NCBI GenBank assembly: GCA_937949615.1
Contig: CALEDQ010000005.1
Span: 319,730-383,729, forward strand
Origin: an uncultured bacterium
Lineage (GTDB): Bacteria > Muiribacteriota > Ozemobacteria > Ozemobacterales > Ozemobacteraceae
DNA length: 64,000 nt
Direction of reading: 5' to 3'
Below the pieces are notes generated by a model, which did not search any database, was not told the DNA's origin, and saw nothing but the letters and a program-made list of their open reading frames with translations. Positions 40,738 through 49,099 of this stretch are shown here, piece after piece. Made by a program: the position numbers and the translations under genes. How positions within the stretch are numbered: the first letter of the stretch is position 1; each line of letters begins with the position of its first letter.

Positions 40738-43235
40738 TGATTTTCCTCCTTCTGTGGGGCGGCCAGACTGGTGCCCAGGCGTTCGTCGAGTTTCTTCAGC
40801 TGTTCATTATTGAGATTCATACCTTTGATGCGGCTCAAAACGGTTTTGGCATCAGTTTCACGGCCCATCTGGCGGTAACGGTCAGAAATCACGAACATGC
40901 TGTCTGGGTCGATAAAACTGGCTTTTAGAGCCTTCTGGTATTCTTCAGCGGCGGCCGAGCCCTGCCCTGAAGCCATAAATAGATCGCCGATTCTGATGAA
41001 GGGTGCGGGACTCTGAGCATCATAATTCAAGGCGGTTTTATAGGCTTCGAGAGCCTGCTGGTGCTGCCCCATTTTCTTAAGCACGTCGCCCTGCAACAGA
41101 TAGAGAACAGGCATGTCGCTCTGCTGGGCCAGGCCGTTCTGTACTACGGCCAGAGCTTCAGAAGTCAGACCTTCTTCAAGCAAAGCGGTGGCCAGCGGCT
41201 CGATGCCGCGTGGATCATTTCTCAGGGCTTTCTGACTGTAGCGCGGGAAACCTTCAAGCTGGTCGGGACTGCTGGTGCTGACCTGTTCAGTTATCTGCGC
41301 TGCCAGACTGTGCATGCCGATGTCAGAATAACTGTTGGCAAGGGCTTTAAGGGCATGCAGGTTGCGCGGGTCTAGTTTCAGGGCCTTAAGATACCATACT
41401 GCAGCTGACTGATGTTTACCGGTTGCGGTATAAACTTTGCCGAGATTCATCAGAGCGTTGAAATTGGCCGGATTGTGGGCCAGGACAGTTCTGAATGACT
41501 GTATTGCCTCATTGTAGAAGCCGCCTCTGGCGTATTCAAGGGCTCGATCATAATCAGGATCAGTCGGACTTTCGCTGATCACATTGTTTGGAACGATTAT
41601 GGTTTCTGCCTGGCCGGTTGCTGCCGGTTCAGTTGTGGTCCCGAGTGGCGGCGGCGGTGCTGCAAGTGAAACGGTTGCCGGAGCGGCGGTGGCTTCTTCC
41701 CCCAGTGCCTTGAGAATTCTGGCTGCATAAGGGTCCTGGGGGTTGAGAGATGCTTTTGAGGCTTCCCATAGGGCGGTGGCCCGGTCGCGGGCGCCGCTTT
41801 GAATGAGGTTCAAACCGGCGAAATAGCGAAATTTGTTGTTGAAAGGCTCTTTGCGGATTGCCTTTTCGAAAAAGGCGGCGGCTTCCTCATGGTTGCCCGA
41901 TTCCATTTCGAGCTGCCCGAAATTGAACAGGGTCGCTGCATGATCAGGGTTTTTTGCCAGAATCTGGTTCCAGAAAACTCTTGCCTGCGCAAAATTGCCC
42001 ATGCGTGCCATGACCTGGCCGCGTTCACTTAGAAGTTCAAGCTTGTCAGGATAGGTTGTTTCAAGCTGGTCGAGTATCGCCAGCGCTTCGGCATGGCTGC
42101 CTTTCTGATACAGACAGCGTGCGTGCTGCAGCTGGCCTTTCGCTGATGAGGGTTCGGCTTTTAAGAAGCTTTCGATGGTCGAGAGAGCTTCGTCGACCTG
42201 GCCAAGCTTTTCATTGACGACACTCAATTTGTAAAGAGCCCAGGTTTCGCCCGGGAAACTCTGTGAAATCGAAGTCAAAATTGCTTTCTGTTCGGTCAGG
42301 TTGCCGGTTTTTTCATGCAGTTTGAGTTTTTCGAGCCAGGTTTCAAGGTTCAGATCGGTTTCTGGCATTCTCGCAACAGTCACAGCTGGAACATCCTGGC
42401 TGAGCGAGGTTTTCAGAGCTGCGGCTTCGGCGTGACCAGGGTTATCGCTGAGAATCTGGTCGAGAATCAGGTTGGCTTTGTCGGGCTCACCCATTCGGTG
42501 CAGCAGTTTTGCCTGTGCAATCATGCCGGGAATGAAGTCCGGGCTGGTTTCCTGAATTGTTTTGACCAGTCGTTCCGCTTCCATCAGACGGTCAGAGCTG
42601 ATGAGCATTTCAGCAAGTCTGCTTTTGATCTGCGGTTTGTCAGGAAGCATATTCATGGCTTCTCTGAGAATGGTTTCAGCCTCGGTGAGGTTCCCGCTGT
42701 CGATCAGCTTTATGCTGGTTTTGTCATAAACATCGGCCAGCTTCTGCTCGACGGCCGCGGGCTGATAGTTTTCTTTCAGCAGTTTCTTCAGCAGTTCGAT
42801 AGCTTCGCTGGGAATATCGAGTTCGATGGCTGAATCAGCCATGGCCATCATGCAGCGGTGCAGTTCATCAGAAAAGTCCCGGTTTTCAGAGTCGAGTTTG
42901 ACGGTTGCTTCGAGACTTTTTTTTGCCTTGACCAGGTCGCCTTTTTCGAGCAGGGCTCTGCCAAGCAGAAAATGAGCTCTGGCGTCGCCGGGGTTGTCGT
43001 CGATGCGTGATGACGCGAGTGAAATTGCCGTGGCGAAATCCTTGCTGTCGATCGCGGCTCTGACTTTGGTGTTCTCTTTCCAGTTCGAATACTGGGTTTC
43101 TTTTTCTGATTCAATAACGGTTTCAGTCTTGCTGGCAACCGGATTCGACTTTTTTTTGCCACCGCAGCCACTCATGCCGGTAGCAACGAGTGCACCGGCA
43201 ACTGCCAGTGTCAAAGCTTTCTTATAGTATTGCAT
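40734..43235 (-). CDS. Large TPR lipoprotein (833 aa)
   Basis: A lipoprotein signal (VATGMSGC, lipid Cys near residue 23) is followed by TPR arrays (~40-500 and ~555-815) separated by a Pro/Ala/Thr-rich linker (~500-550). I use ATG 43235, preceded by GAGGAG at 10 bases; an earlier in-frame TTG lies inside that ribosome site. It should be anchored in the inner or outer membrane and act as a scaffold. It follows prs by 18 bases, so it probably shares that transcript. Confidence 0.87.
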   Translation of the reverse strand: MQYYKKALTLAVAGALVATGMSGCGGKKKSNPVASKTETVIESEKETQYSNWKENTKVRAAIDSKDFATAISLASSRIDDNPGDARAHFLLGRALLEKGDLVKAKKSLEATVKLDSENRDFSDELHRCMMAMADSAIELDIPSEAIELLKKLLKENYQPAAVEQKLADVYDKTSIKLIDSGNLTEAETILREAMNMLPDKPQIKSRLAEMLISSDRLMEAERLVKTIQETSPDFIPGMIAQAKLLHRMGEPDKANLILDQILSDNPGHAEAAALKTSLSQDVPAVTVARMPETDLNLETWLEKLKLHEKTGNLTEQKAILTSISQSFPGETWALYKLSVVNEKLGQVDEALSTIESFLKAEPSSAKGQLQHARCLYQKGSHAEALAILDQLETTYPDKLELLSERGQVMARMGNFAQARVFWNQILAKNPDHAATLFNFGQLEMESGNHEEAAAFFEKAIRKEPFNNKFRYFAGLNLIQSGARDRATALWEASKASLNPQDPYAARILKALGEEATAAPATVSLAAPPPPLGTTTEPAATGQAETIIVPNNVISESPTDPDYDRALEYARGGFYNEAIQSFRTVLAHNPANFNALMNLGKVYTATGKHQSAAVWYLKALKLDPRNLHALKALANSYSDIGMHSLAAQITEQVSTSSPDQLEGFPRYSQKALRNDPRGIEPLATALLEEGLTSEALAVVQNGLAQQSDMPVLYLLQGDVLKKMGQHQQALEAYKTALNYDAQSPAPFIRIGDLFMASGQGSAAAEEYQKALKASFIDPDSMFVISDRYRQMGRETDAKTVLSRIKGMNLNNEQLKKLDERLGTSLAAPQKEENQ

Positions 43236-43253
43236 CGAATTAACACTCCTCAA

Positions 43254-44198
43254 TTAAAGAAACAGTTCGCTTACAGAACGTTTCTCGAAGATTCTTCTGA
43301 TGGCTTCGCCGACCAGCGGGGCGAGTGAAAGAACATTGATGTTGCACTTTTCAACTTTTTCGCGGCTTATCGGCACTGAGTTGGTGCAGACAATTTCTTT
43401 TACCGGCGAATTTGGCAGCCGGTCGGAGGCCGGGTTTGACAGCAGAGCGTGGGTGCAGCAGGCAACAACCGATTTTGCGCCTTTTTCCATAAGGCTTTCG
43501 GCAACGTTGACCAGGGTGCCGGCAGTGTCGATGATGTCATCGATGACGATCGCATGCTTGCCGGCCACATCCCCGATGACGTTCATGACGACGGCTTTGT
43601 TGCTTTCGGGGCGGCGTTTGTCGATGATCGCCATCGGCAGGTTGAGTTTTTTGCCGAACTGACGGGCGCGCAGCACGCCGCCGGTATCTGGTGACACTAC
43701 GACATGGTCAGTCAGATCACGTTTGAGAAAATGCTCTGCCAGCAGGCGACTGGCTGAGAGATGATCGACGGGAATGTCGAAGAAACCCTGCAGCGCGGGG
43801 TCGTGCATATCGATGGTCATCATGCGGTTGGCACCGGAAATGGTGATGATGTTGGCGACGAGCTTTGCCGTTACCGGTTCACGACCGGTGGTTTTCTTTT
43901 CCTGGCGTGAGTAGCCGAAATATGGCACTACGGCAGTTACACTCGATGCCGAGGCGCGTCGCAACGCATCCATGGTGATCAGGAGTTTCATCAGGTTTTC
44001 ATTAACTGGCGGGCAGGTTGGCTGAATGATGAAGGTGTCGCAGCCGCGTACCGATTCTTCGATGCGGCAATAAAGCTCGCCATCGGCAAAAGAGGTGTGC
44101 ATGATCTTGCCTTCCGGTATGTTCAGATAGCGGCAGACTTCAGAAAACAGGGCAGAGTTGCCTTCGCCCGAAAAAACCTTGACTCTTGAATTGTGCAT
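43254..44198 (-). CDS. prs: Ribose-phosphate pyrophosphokinase (PRPP synthase)
   Basis: The enzyme makes PRPP from ribose 5-phosphate and ATP for nucleotide, His and Trp synthesis. Family motifs are intact: the QGFFDIPVDHLSA flanking loop, VSPDTGGVLRAR, the catalytic K-R loop YSRQEKKTTGREP, and the PRPP-binding loop IVIDDIIDTAGTL. Length 314 aa is standard. Start ATG 44198 has AGGAGGG 4 bases upstream. It lies 31 bases after glmU, as in many bacteria. Confidence 0.96.
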   Translation of the reverse strand: MHNSRVKVFSGEGNSALFSEVCRYLNIPEGKIMHTSFADGELYCRIEESVRGCDTFIIQPTCPPVNENLMKLLITMDALRRASASSVTAVVPYFGYSRQEKKTTGREPVTAKLVANIITISGANRMMTIDMHDPALQGFFDIPVDHLSASRLLAEHFLKRDLTDHVVVSPDTGGVLRARQFGKKLNLPMAIIDKRRPESNKAVVMNVIGDVAGKHAIVIDDIIDTAGTLVNVAESLMEKGAKSVVACCTHALLSNPASDRLPNSPVKEIVCTNSVPISREKVEKCNINVLSLAPLVGEAIRRIFEKRSVSELFL

Positions 44199-44229
44199 TT
44201 TACCCTCCTGATGGGTGTCGGTCTGGGAT

Positions 44230-45243
44230 TCAGCTATCGCCTTCAATTACCGAGAATGGGGTGATTTTCGTGCTGTCAGCAACAGTGGTGTTGCTGATGA
44301 CGCAGTGTTCTATTCTGTTGTTTCTGCCGATTACTGCATCGGTGATGCGGCAGTTTGGCCCGATGACGCTGTCACGACCGATCCGGCATTTTCCTGAGAG
44401 CATGCAGCCTGGGTGGATCGTGGTGTCTGGTTCGATGTTAACTTCGGGGCCGATAAAGGTGTTTTCTGGGCTGGTTATGGTTACGCCGCTTTCCATGAGG
44501 CGGGTCAGAATCTGCTTCTGCAGAATGGTGCTGACTTCAGCCAGATGCTGGCGGCTGTTGATGCCGAGGGTTGACGATTCATCCTTTTCGATGCAGGCCA
44601 CGACCGGCAGACCCTTTTTCACGGCTGCTTCGACAAGGTCGGTCAGGTAGTATTCCTTTTGCCGGTTATTGGGGGTCAGCGAGAAGATATTGTCAAAAAG
44701 AAAAGCCGAATCGAAAAGGTAGACGGCGAGGTTCACTTCTTTAACCTTGAGTTCTTCTGGTGAACAGTCTTTGGCTTCGCGAATGGCGGTGACCATGTTG
44801 TTCTGCCGCAGCACCCGGCCATAATTACCTGGCTCGTTCATCATCAGGGTCATCATCGTGATCGCAGGTTTCTGCTGCCGGTGAATATCGACCATCTTCT
44901 GAAGTGTTTCAACCGAGATCAGCGGCGTGTCACCGCACACGACCAGCAGATTATCGGGGCGATCGCTGCAGGCTTTGGCATAGCACTGAACCGCGTGGCC
45001 GGTTCCGAGCTGCTCGGTCTGTTCGACGAAATTCAGATTGTCGGCCTGGAGTGACTGCCTGACCAGATCGCTTTTGTAGCCGGTAACCAGAATGGTTTTT
45101 TCACAACCAACCGCTTTGACGGCATCGATGACGTAGGCAACCATTGGTCGGCCAAGAATGGGGTGCACGACTTTGGGCAGCTCTGATTTCATGCGCGTGC
45201 CTTTGCCGGCGGCGAGGATCAGAGCGTGTAGTTTCTGCGACAT
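44230..45243 (-). CDS. glmU: UDP-GlcNAc pyrophosphorylase, GlmU-like but C-terminally short (337 aa)
   Basis: The N-terminal nucleotidyltransferase is intact (LILAAGKGTRMKSELPKV, GDTPLI, NYGRVLR, YLTDLVE), so GlcNAc-1-P + UTP to UDP-GlcNAc is expected. Residues ~250-337 form the start of a left-handed beta-helix (hexapeptides such as VNIEPDTTIHPG, IGRDSVIGPNC), but the chain ends there. Typical GlmU is ~450 residues. The missing part holds the acetyl-CoA site and catalytic His of glucosamine-1-P acetyltransferase, so that step should be done by another protein. Start ATG 45243 has GAGG 7 bases upstream. It has its own promoter and lies ahead of prs. Confidence 0.88.
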   Translation of the reverse strand: MSQKLHALILAAGKGTRMKSELPKVVHPILGRPMVAYVIDAVKAVGCEKTILVTGYKSDLVRQSLQADNLNFVEQTEQLGTGHAVQCYAKACSDRPDNLLVVCGDTPLISVETLQKMVDIHRQQKPAITMMTLMMNEPGNYGRVLRQNNMVTAIREAKDCSPEELKVKEVNLAVYLFDSAFLFDNIFSLTPNNRQKEYYLTDLVEAAVKKGLPVVACIEKDESSTLGINSRQHLAEVSTILQKQILTRLMESGVTITSPENTFIGPEVNIEPDTTIHPGCMLSGKCRIGRDSVIGPNCRITDAVIGRNNRIEHCVISNTTVADSTKITPFSVIEGDS

Positions 45244-45274
45244 ATGCAAACCTCGGTTCAAGTTTTCAGCGGTC

Positions 45275-45302
45275 ATTATACACAGTTTTGCCTTTTTGTA
45301 AC
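45275..45302 (-). promoter_or_regulatory. Promoter of glmU-prs
   Basis: On the minus strand, GTTACA (45302-45297), a 16-base spacer and a perfect TATAAT (45280-45275) lie 31 bases before ATG 45243. Confidence 0.55.
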
Positions 45303-45363
45303 ACCCGCGAGAAAATCAGCATGGTTACGGGCGGCAGAGTTTATGGCTGCTAGACCCTTAATG

Positions 45364-45387
45364 AAAAAACCCCGCGGCGGGCGGGGT
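45364..45387 (-). terminator. Intrinsic terminator after tRNA-Gln
   Basis: Read on the minus strand, ACCCCGC and its complement (45387-45381 with 45375-45369) form a 7-bp GC stem with a 5-base loop, followed by six T residues. It ends the tRNA transcript before the glmU promoter. Confidence 0.85.
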
Positions 45388-45398
45388 AATATTTTAAA

Positions 45399-45471
45399 CA
45401 GGGGTGGGAGGATTCGAACCTACGAAATGCCTGCTCCAAAGGCAGGTGCCTTACCACTTGGCTACACCCCT
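45399..45471 (-). tRNA. tRNA-Gln (anticodon TTG)
   Basis: The 73-nt cloverleaf reads AGGGGTG/CACCCCT for the acceptor stem, a D-arm GCCAAGTGGTAAGGC, an anticodon stem CCTGC/GCAGG around loop CTTTGGA (TTG at 34-36), and a T-arm with TTCGAAT. CCA is not encoded. The T-stem has one T-C mismatch (second pair), and the variable loop is 6 nt. Position beside glmU/prs is a common arrangement for tRNA-Gln. Confidence 0.93.
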
Positions 45472-45534
45472 ATACCTGCAAACTCAGGTTCCCAAAAGAT
45501 ATCATAACTGAACCCGTGGCGCAACCGGGCAAAT

Positions 45535-45828
45535 TCATCGGCAATCAGGCGGGCTTTGATTGCCGGGAGCGTTCAGTTCGTCTTCGAAAGCCCGCAGAAT
45601 CGTGCCGGTCAGATATTCAGAAAACTCCGTGCTCAGTGAAAAAACCTGTTCGCGCCAGGTGCCGTCGGGCATTTTCCGGCTGGGCATGCCAACAAAGTGG
45701 CCGCGCGCCGAAGAAAAAATCTGAAAATCCTTGATTACCAGAGTTTCGTCGATGGTGACGGAGGCAAAGCCAAGAAGTTTGCTTTTAGGGGCTTTGAGAA
45801 TCTGAATTCGCACATCGGTAATTTTCAT
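45535..45828 (-). CDS. spoVG: SpoVG family regulator (97 aa)
   Basis: The protein has the SpoVG pattern: MKITDVRIQI, a strand pair ending ASVTIDETLVIKDFQIF, and the conserved MPSRKMPDGTWRE. SpoVG proteins are small dimeric nucleic-acid-binding regulators found in spore-formers, spirochaetes and other phyla. Here it is followed by tRNA-Gln, glmU and prs, which matches the spoVG-gcaD-prs order of Bacillus. No Shine-Dalgarno is obvious; it lies 20 bases after the barrel gene and may depend on it for transcription. Confidence 0.9.
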   Translation of the reverse strand: MKITDVRIQILKAPKSKLLGFASVTIDETLVIKDFQIFSSARGHFVGMPSRKMPDGTWREQVFSLSTEFSEYLTGTILRAFEDELNAPGNQSPPDCR

Positions 45829-45848
45829 GGTCTTGAAAAACCGCGAGT

Positions 45849-46682
45849 TCAGAATTTCAAAATAAATTCGGTCCAGACTTTGGTATCTTTATTCGACTTG
45901 GGCTCTGTTACTTCAGGGCGGACTTCGTTGTCGAAACCGGCTTTGATCTGAACGTTGCTGGTTGCATCGACAATACCTTCGACCTGCAGTTTCTCTTCAG
46001 ATTCAAAAGTGTCGATCATCGAGCGTTTGAACGAAACTTTGCCCTTCAGCGTGGGTTTGAAACTGTAGATCGCTTCAAGATAATATCGCGAAGCGAGCGC
46101 TGCCGATTTTTCGCGTGATTCTGGCTGATCGGGTGTGCCGGGAACCGGAGCTACGGCTGAACCCCGAAGGATTCCAGTTCTGGGTTCGTTCGGTGAGAAA
46201 GTTATCTGCGGCGTGTGCTTTTGCTCATATTCGCCGTAAATCTGCAGTCGGCCATTCGTTCCGGCGATTGATAAACCGGAAGAGGCTGAGTCGTCGAAGC
46301 CGATCGCATTGCTTTCGTAGGAGTTATTGAGAGTAATGACCGGCGACAGTTTTTTCTGAACATTTCTGGACGATTTGATGCGAAGACCGGCCCGGTCGGC
46401 AAAGGTGCCCGTTTGATTGCTCTGATAGTTTGCAAAGGAAATTGCTTCGGAAAACCGGCTTCCAGACTGCGGTTGAGCGAAAGTGGACGGGTTTTCACCG
46501 AGCATCTGACTGCCAAGTGAAAGACGAAATTCATTGCCGGCCAGGGTACCTGAATGTTTGAGCCCTTTACTATGGTTAAGGCTGATAAGGCGACTGGCGT
46601 CGCTCTGGGCAAAACAAACCCCTGTCAGCAGCATGGCGGCCGACATAATCAGCAAAACCCGGATTTTAAGAGCCTTGAACAC
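45849..46682 (-). CDS. Exported beta-rich (barrel-type) protein of 277 aa
   Basis: A GTG start has GGGAG 5 bases upstream. The signal peptide (residues 1-~25, ...VCFA-QS) leads to alternating beta strands (LRIKSSRNVQKKLSPVITLN, YYLEAIYSFKP, VWTEFILKF), ending in Phe, as outer-membrane proteins do. No family recognised. A Pro/Thr loop near residues 170-195 could be surface exposed. Confidence 0.7.
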   Translation of the reverse strand: MFKALKIRVLLIMSAAMLLTGVCFAQSDASRLISLNHSKGLKHSGTLAGNEFRLSLGSQMLGENPSTFAQPQSGSRFSEAISFANYQSNQTGTFADRAGLRIKSSRNVQKKLSPVITLNNSYESNAIGFDDSASSGLSIAGTNGRLQIYGEYEQKHTPQITFSPNEPRTGILRGSAVAPVPGTPDQPESREKSAALASRYYLEAIYSFKPTLKGKVSFKRSMIDTFESEEKLQVEGIVDATSNVQIKAGFDNEVRPEVTEPKSNKDTKVWTEFILKF

Positions 46683-46804
46683 ATTAACTCCCTGAATTCA
46701 TTACCCAACTTAAAAATATATCACATTTCCGCATTTCAGCAACTAAAAACATGCACGGGCAACAGTTGTTTTTTGATATCTGGCTGGGTTTATCAGGGTT
46801 GATA

Positions 46805-47614
46805 TTATTCAAGCCCGGTGGGGCGATCGAGACTGGAGTATCTGGGTGTCAAAGCTTCTACGTGATGTTTTTCAAATTCGTTCAGTTCTGATTCTGACAG
46901 ATTACAGTCCAGGATGGTAGCATAATGCCTGACAACCGCTGCTGGCAACCTTTGAATCGCATTGACATCCAGAAATTCGTTCAGGTATGCCATTTTTACC
47001 GCCAGGTCACGGCGATTTTCAGAGAGAAAGATTTCTTCTGGAAGATTGACGATGCTTATCGGAATCGAACCGTGAATTATCAGGCAATCGTTGCGGAAAA
47101 CTCCGGCGGCACCAATCAGTTTGTGCTGGCCGGCAAAAACCGAATGCCCGGCCGCGGCGGCATAGCAGTGCAGGTGATTACCCCGCCCGCTGTGCATTTC
47201 ACGGGCCGATGAAAAGCGGGCCGGCACGCCAGCGTCGACCAGTGCCTGAACCAGTGGTTCGATGGCGAATCTGAACATATCGAGAAAGGTTCTGGCTTCT
47301 GGACATTTTTCTTTGATGAATTCGAGAGTGAACACCAGCGAAAACGTGTGTTCGTCGGCATGAAAGACCATTTTGCCGCCAGACATGCGTCTGACGATTC
47401 CCAGGCCGGATTCTGCAACTGCATTAAGATCGACAAGCTTTTCCGGCGACTGATTATAGCCGAAAGAGAGCGCATACGGCAGCCAGCGATAAAATCTCAG
47501 ACAGGCAAAATCGCGGCTCTGACCGGTAGACAAGGCGAGTGCCTCGTCGATGGCCATGTTTTCGACCGCCGACCGGGGGCCAGAATCGATAAAGCGCAGC
47601 AGAAATTTTGACAT
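46805..47614 (-). CDS. Lipoate/octanoate protein transferase (LplA/LipM family, 269 aa)
   Basis: The BPL/LplA fold is marked by RRMSGGKMVFH (normally RRxxGGGxVxH), a Lys near HKLIGAAG (normally KxxGSAQ) and HGSI. A Cys in HLHCYAAAAGHSV is in the position of the catalytic Cys of octanoyltransferase LipM, so octanoyl or lipoyl transfer to GcvH/E2 domains is likely. The C-terminal ~60 residues are helical. TATAAT ends exactly 7 bases before the ATG and there is no ribosome site, so the mRNA is predicted to be leaderless. Confidence 0.8.
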   Translation of the reverse strand: MSKFLLRFIDSGPRSAVENMAIDEALALSTGQSRDFACLRFYRWLPYALSFGYNQSPEKLVDLNAVAESGLGIVRRMSGGKMVFHADEHTFSLVFTLEFIKEKCPEARTFLDMFRFAIEPLVQALVDAGVPARFSSAREMHSGRGNHLHCYAAAAGHSVFAGQHKLIGAAGVFRNDCLIIHGSIPISIVNLPEEIFLSENRRDLAVKMAYLNEFLDVNAIQRLPAAVVRHYATILDCNLSESELNEFEKHHVEALTPRYSSLDRPTGLE

Positions 47615-47621
47615 GCGGGAG

Positions 47622-47651
47622 ATTATACAGAAAATTGTTAAATATCGTTAA
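47622..47651 (-). promoter_or_regulatory. Promoter of the leaderless lipoate/octanoate transferase mRNA
   Basis: On the minus strand, TTAACG (47651-47646), an 18-base spacer and perfect TATAAT (47627-47622) are followed by 7 bases and ATG 47614, placing +1 at the A of the start codon. Confidence 0.65.
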
Positions 47652-47708
47652 GGAAACTTCAACTGTTGACGACATGGGTCATGGATTTGTTTGCCTCCTT
47701 ATTTTTTG

Positions 47709-47737
47709 GGCCGGGAATAACCCCGGTCTTTTTTTTT
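47709..47737 (+). terminator. Intrinsic terminator with no gene ahead of it
   Basis: A 7-bp stem (47709-47715 with 47722-47728, one G-U pair, loop AATAAC) is followed by nine T residues. The nearest upstream coding is on the opposite strand. The next gene is at 47797, so this could be an attenuator or the 3' end of a small RNA. Confidence 0.75.
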
Positions 47738-47796
47738 GCCAGAATTGTGTTATTCAGTTATAAATATCTGCATCCGACAGCAGGAGTTGAAGTTCT

Positions 47797-48384
47797 ATGA
47801 ATCTTGAATGCAGTAATCTCGACAAGGTTTTTCACGATTTTCTCACCCTCAAAAAGATTCGCAGAACCGGTTGGCAGCTGCGTGGCATTCGAAACTGCGA
47901 GTCGCTGGCCGACCATTGTTTTGGCGTCACTCTGCTGACTTTTATGCTCGCCGATGTCGTTCAGGCCGGCATCAATCGTGATCGAGCCGTGGCGATTGCG
48001 ATCGTTCACGAACTTGGCGAATGCCGGGTCGGCGACATACCTTACACCGCCCTGAAATACTTTCCTGATAAAAGCAAAATTGAGACCGAAGCGGTTGAAG
48101 ACATTCTCGGCCCGCTCGGCGAAAAAATTAGCAGCGCCAACCTCGAATTGTTCAAAGAATTTGAAGATGGCAGTTCGCTCGAAGCCCGCTTCGTCAAGGC
48201 GATTGACAAACTTGATATGTTGATAACCGCGGCTGAATATGAAAAGACGGGGTTTGCCAGTCTCTCTGATTTCTGGGCCAATGAATCAACTTTCAGACCA
48301 TTTGCCGAATTTCCGGAACTGGCGACCTATGCCGAACATCTGCGCCGTAATCGTGAGCGCCGCCTGGCGGGTCGGCATGATTAA
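47797..48384 (+). CDS. HD-domain 5'-deoxynucleotidase-like protein (YfbR/HDDC2 type)
   Basis: The protein carries the HD-domain residues in the YfbR order: a His in SLADHCFG, HE (AIVHELGE), GD (CRVGDIPY) and a late Asp (AIDKLDM). Length 195 matches YfbR/HDDC2, which hydrolyse deoxynucleoside 5'-monophosphates. AGGAG is about 12 bases before the ATG. It overlaps the ABC ATPase downstream by 8 bases. Confidence 0.85.
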   Translation: MNLECSNLDKVFHDFLTLKKIRRTGWQLRGIRNCESLADHCFGVTLLTFMLADVVQAGINRDRAVAIAIVHELGECRVGDIPYTALKYFPDKSKIETEAVEDILGPLGEKISSANLELFKEFEDGSSLEARFVKAIDKLDMLITAAEYEKTGFASLSDFWANESTFRPFAEFPELATYAEHLRRNRERRLAGRHD

Positions 48385-49099
48385 AATCAGTGGTCTGACG
48401 CGCAGATTCAACGGGTTCACTGCGGTCGACAACCTTAATCTTGAGATCCCGCCCGGGGCTATGTACGGTTTTCTTGGCCCGAACGGTGCCGGCAAGACCA
48501 CAACCCTGAGGATGCTTATGGGGCTTCTGCAGCCGACCGCCGGTTCCGTTGAAATTGACGGCCTGACGGTAGCGGTAGACCCGGTTGCAGTCAGAGCGCG
48601 GGTTGGTTATCTTCCCGATGAGATTTTTCTTTATGATTATCTGACCGGTTACCAGTTTCTTGAGTTCGTTGCCGACATTCACAAATTGCCTGATTCAGTC
48701 AGAGAACCAAGAATAAAAGAGCTTCTCGAAGTGTTCGGCCTTGCCGATGCTGCCGGCGATTACACTGCCAATTACAGCTACGGTATGAAAAAAAAGATCG
48801 CTCTGGCCGGCATTGTCATTCATTCGCCGTCGTTGCTGATTCTCGATGAGCCTTTCAATGGCCTCGATCCGCAGTCGACCCGTGATTTTCGCACGCTTCT
48901 GGAACGCATGGTCAAAGCGGGCACGACGGTGATTTTCTCAAGCCATGTGCTTGAGGTCGTCGAAAAGCTGGTGACTCATGTCGGCATCATCTGCCGCGGA
49001 AAAATGCAGCTGTCCGACACCATCGGCAACGTGGTTGCCAGGCACGGCAGTCTCGAAAAAGCTTTTTTCAGTCTGACTGAGGCGTCGGCGGAGGCGTAA
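48377..49099 (+). CDS. ABC transporter ATP-binding protein (orphan, 240 aa)
   Basis: Walker A GPNGAGKT (~residue 36), Walker B LLILDEPFNGLDP and the switch His (FSSHV) are present. The signature motif reads YSYGMKKK instead of LSGGQ, as in a subset of ABC-2-type exporters' ATPases. I start at ATG 48377, overlapping the HD gene by 8 bases; longer in-frame starts read through it. No permease gene lies next to it, so the membrane partner must be elsewhere. Its 3' end overlaps the opposite-strand gene by 32 bases, both in coding sequence. Confidence 0.88.
   Translation: MIKISGLTRRFNGFTAVDNLNLEIPPGAMYGFLGPNGAGKTTTLRMLMGLLQPTAGSVEIDGLTVAVDPVAVRARVGYLPDEIFLYDYLTGYQFLEFVADIHKLPDSVREPRIKELLEVFGLADAAGDYTANYSYGMKKKIALAGIVIHSPSLLILDEPFNGLDPQSTRDFRTLLERMVKAGTTVIFSSHVLEVVEKLVTHVGIICRGKMQLSDTIGNVVARHGSLEKAFFSLTEASAEA

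Noticed and set aside
43236..43253. TTG start of the TPR lipoprotein
   Set aside because: The TTG belongs to the GAGGAG ribosome site of the ATG at 43235, and the lipoprotein signal begins at that ATG.
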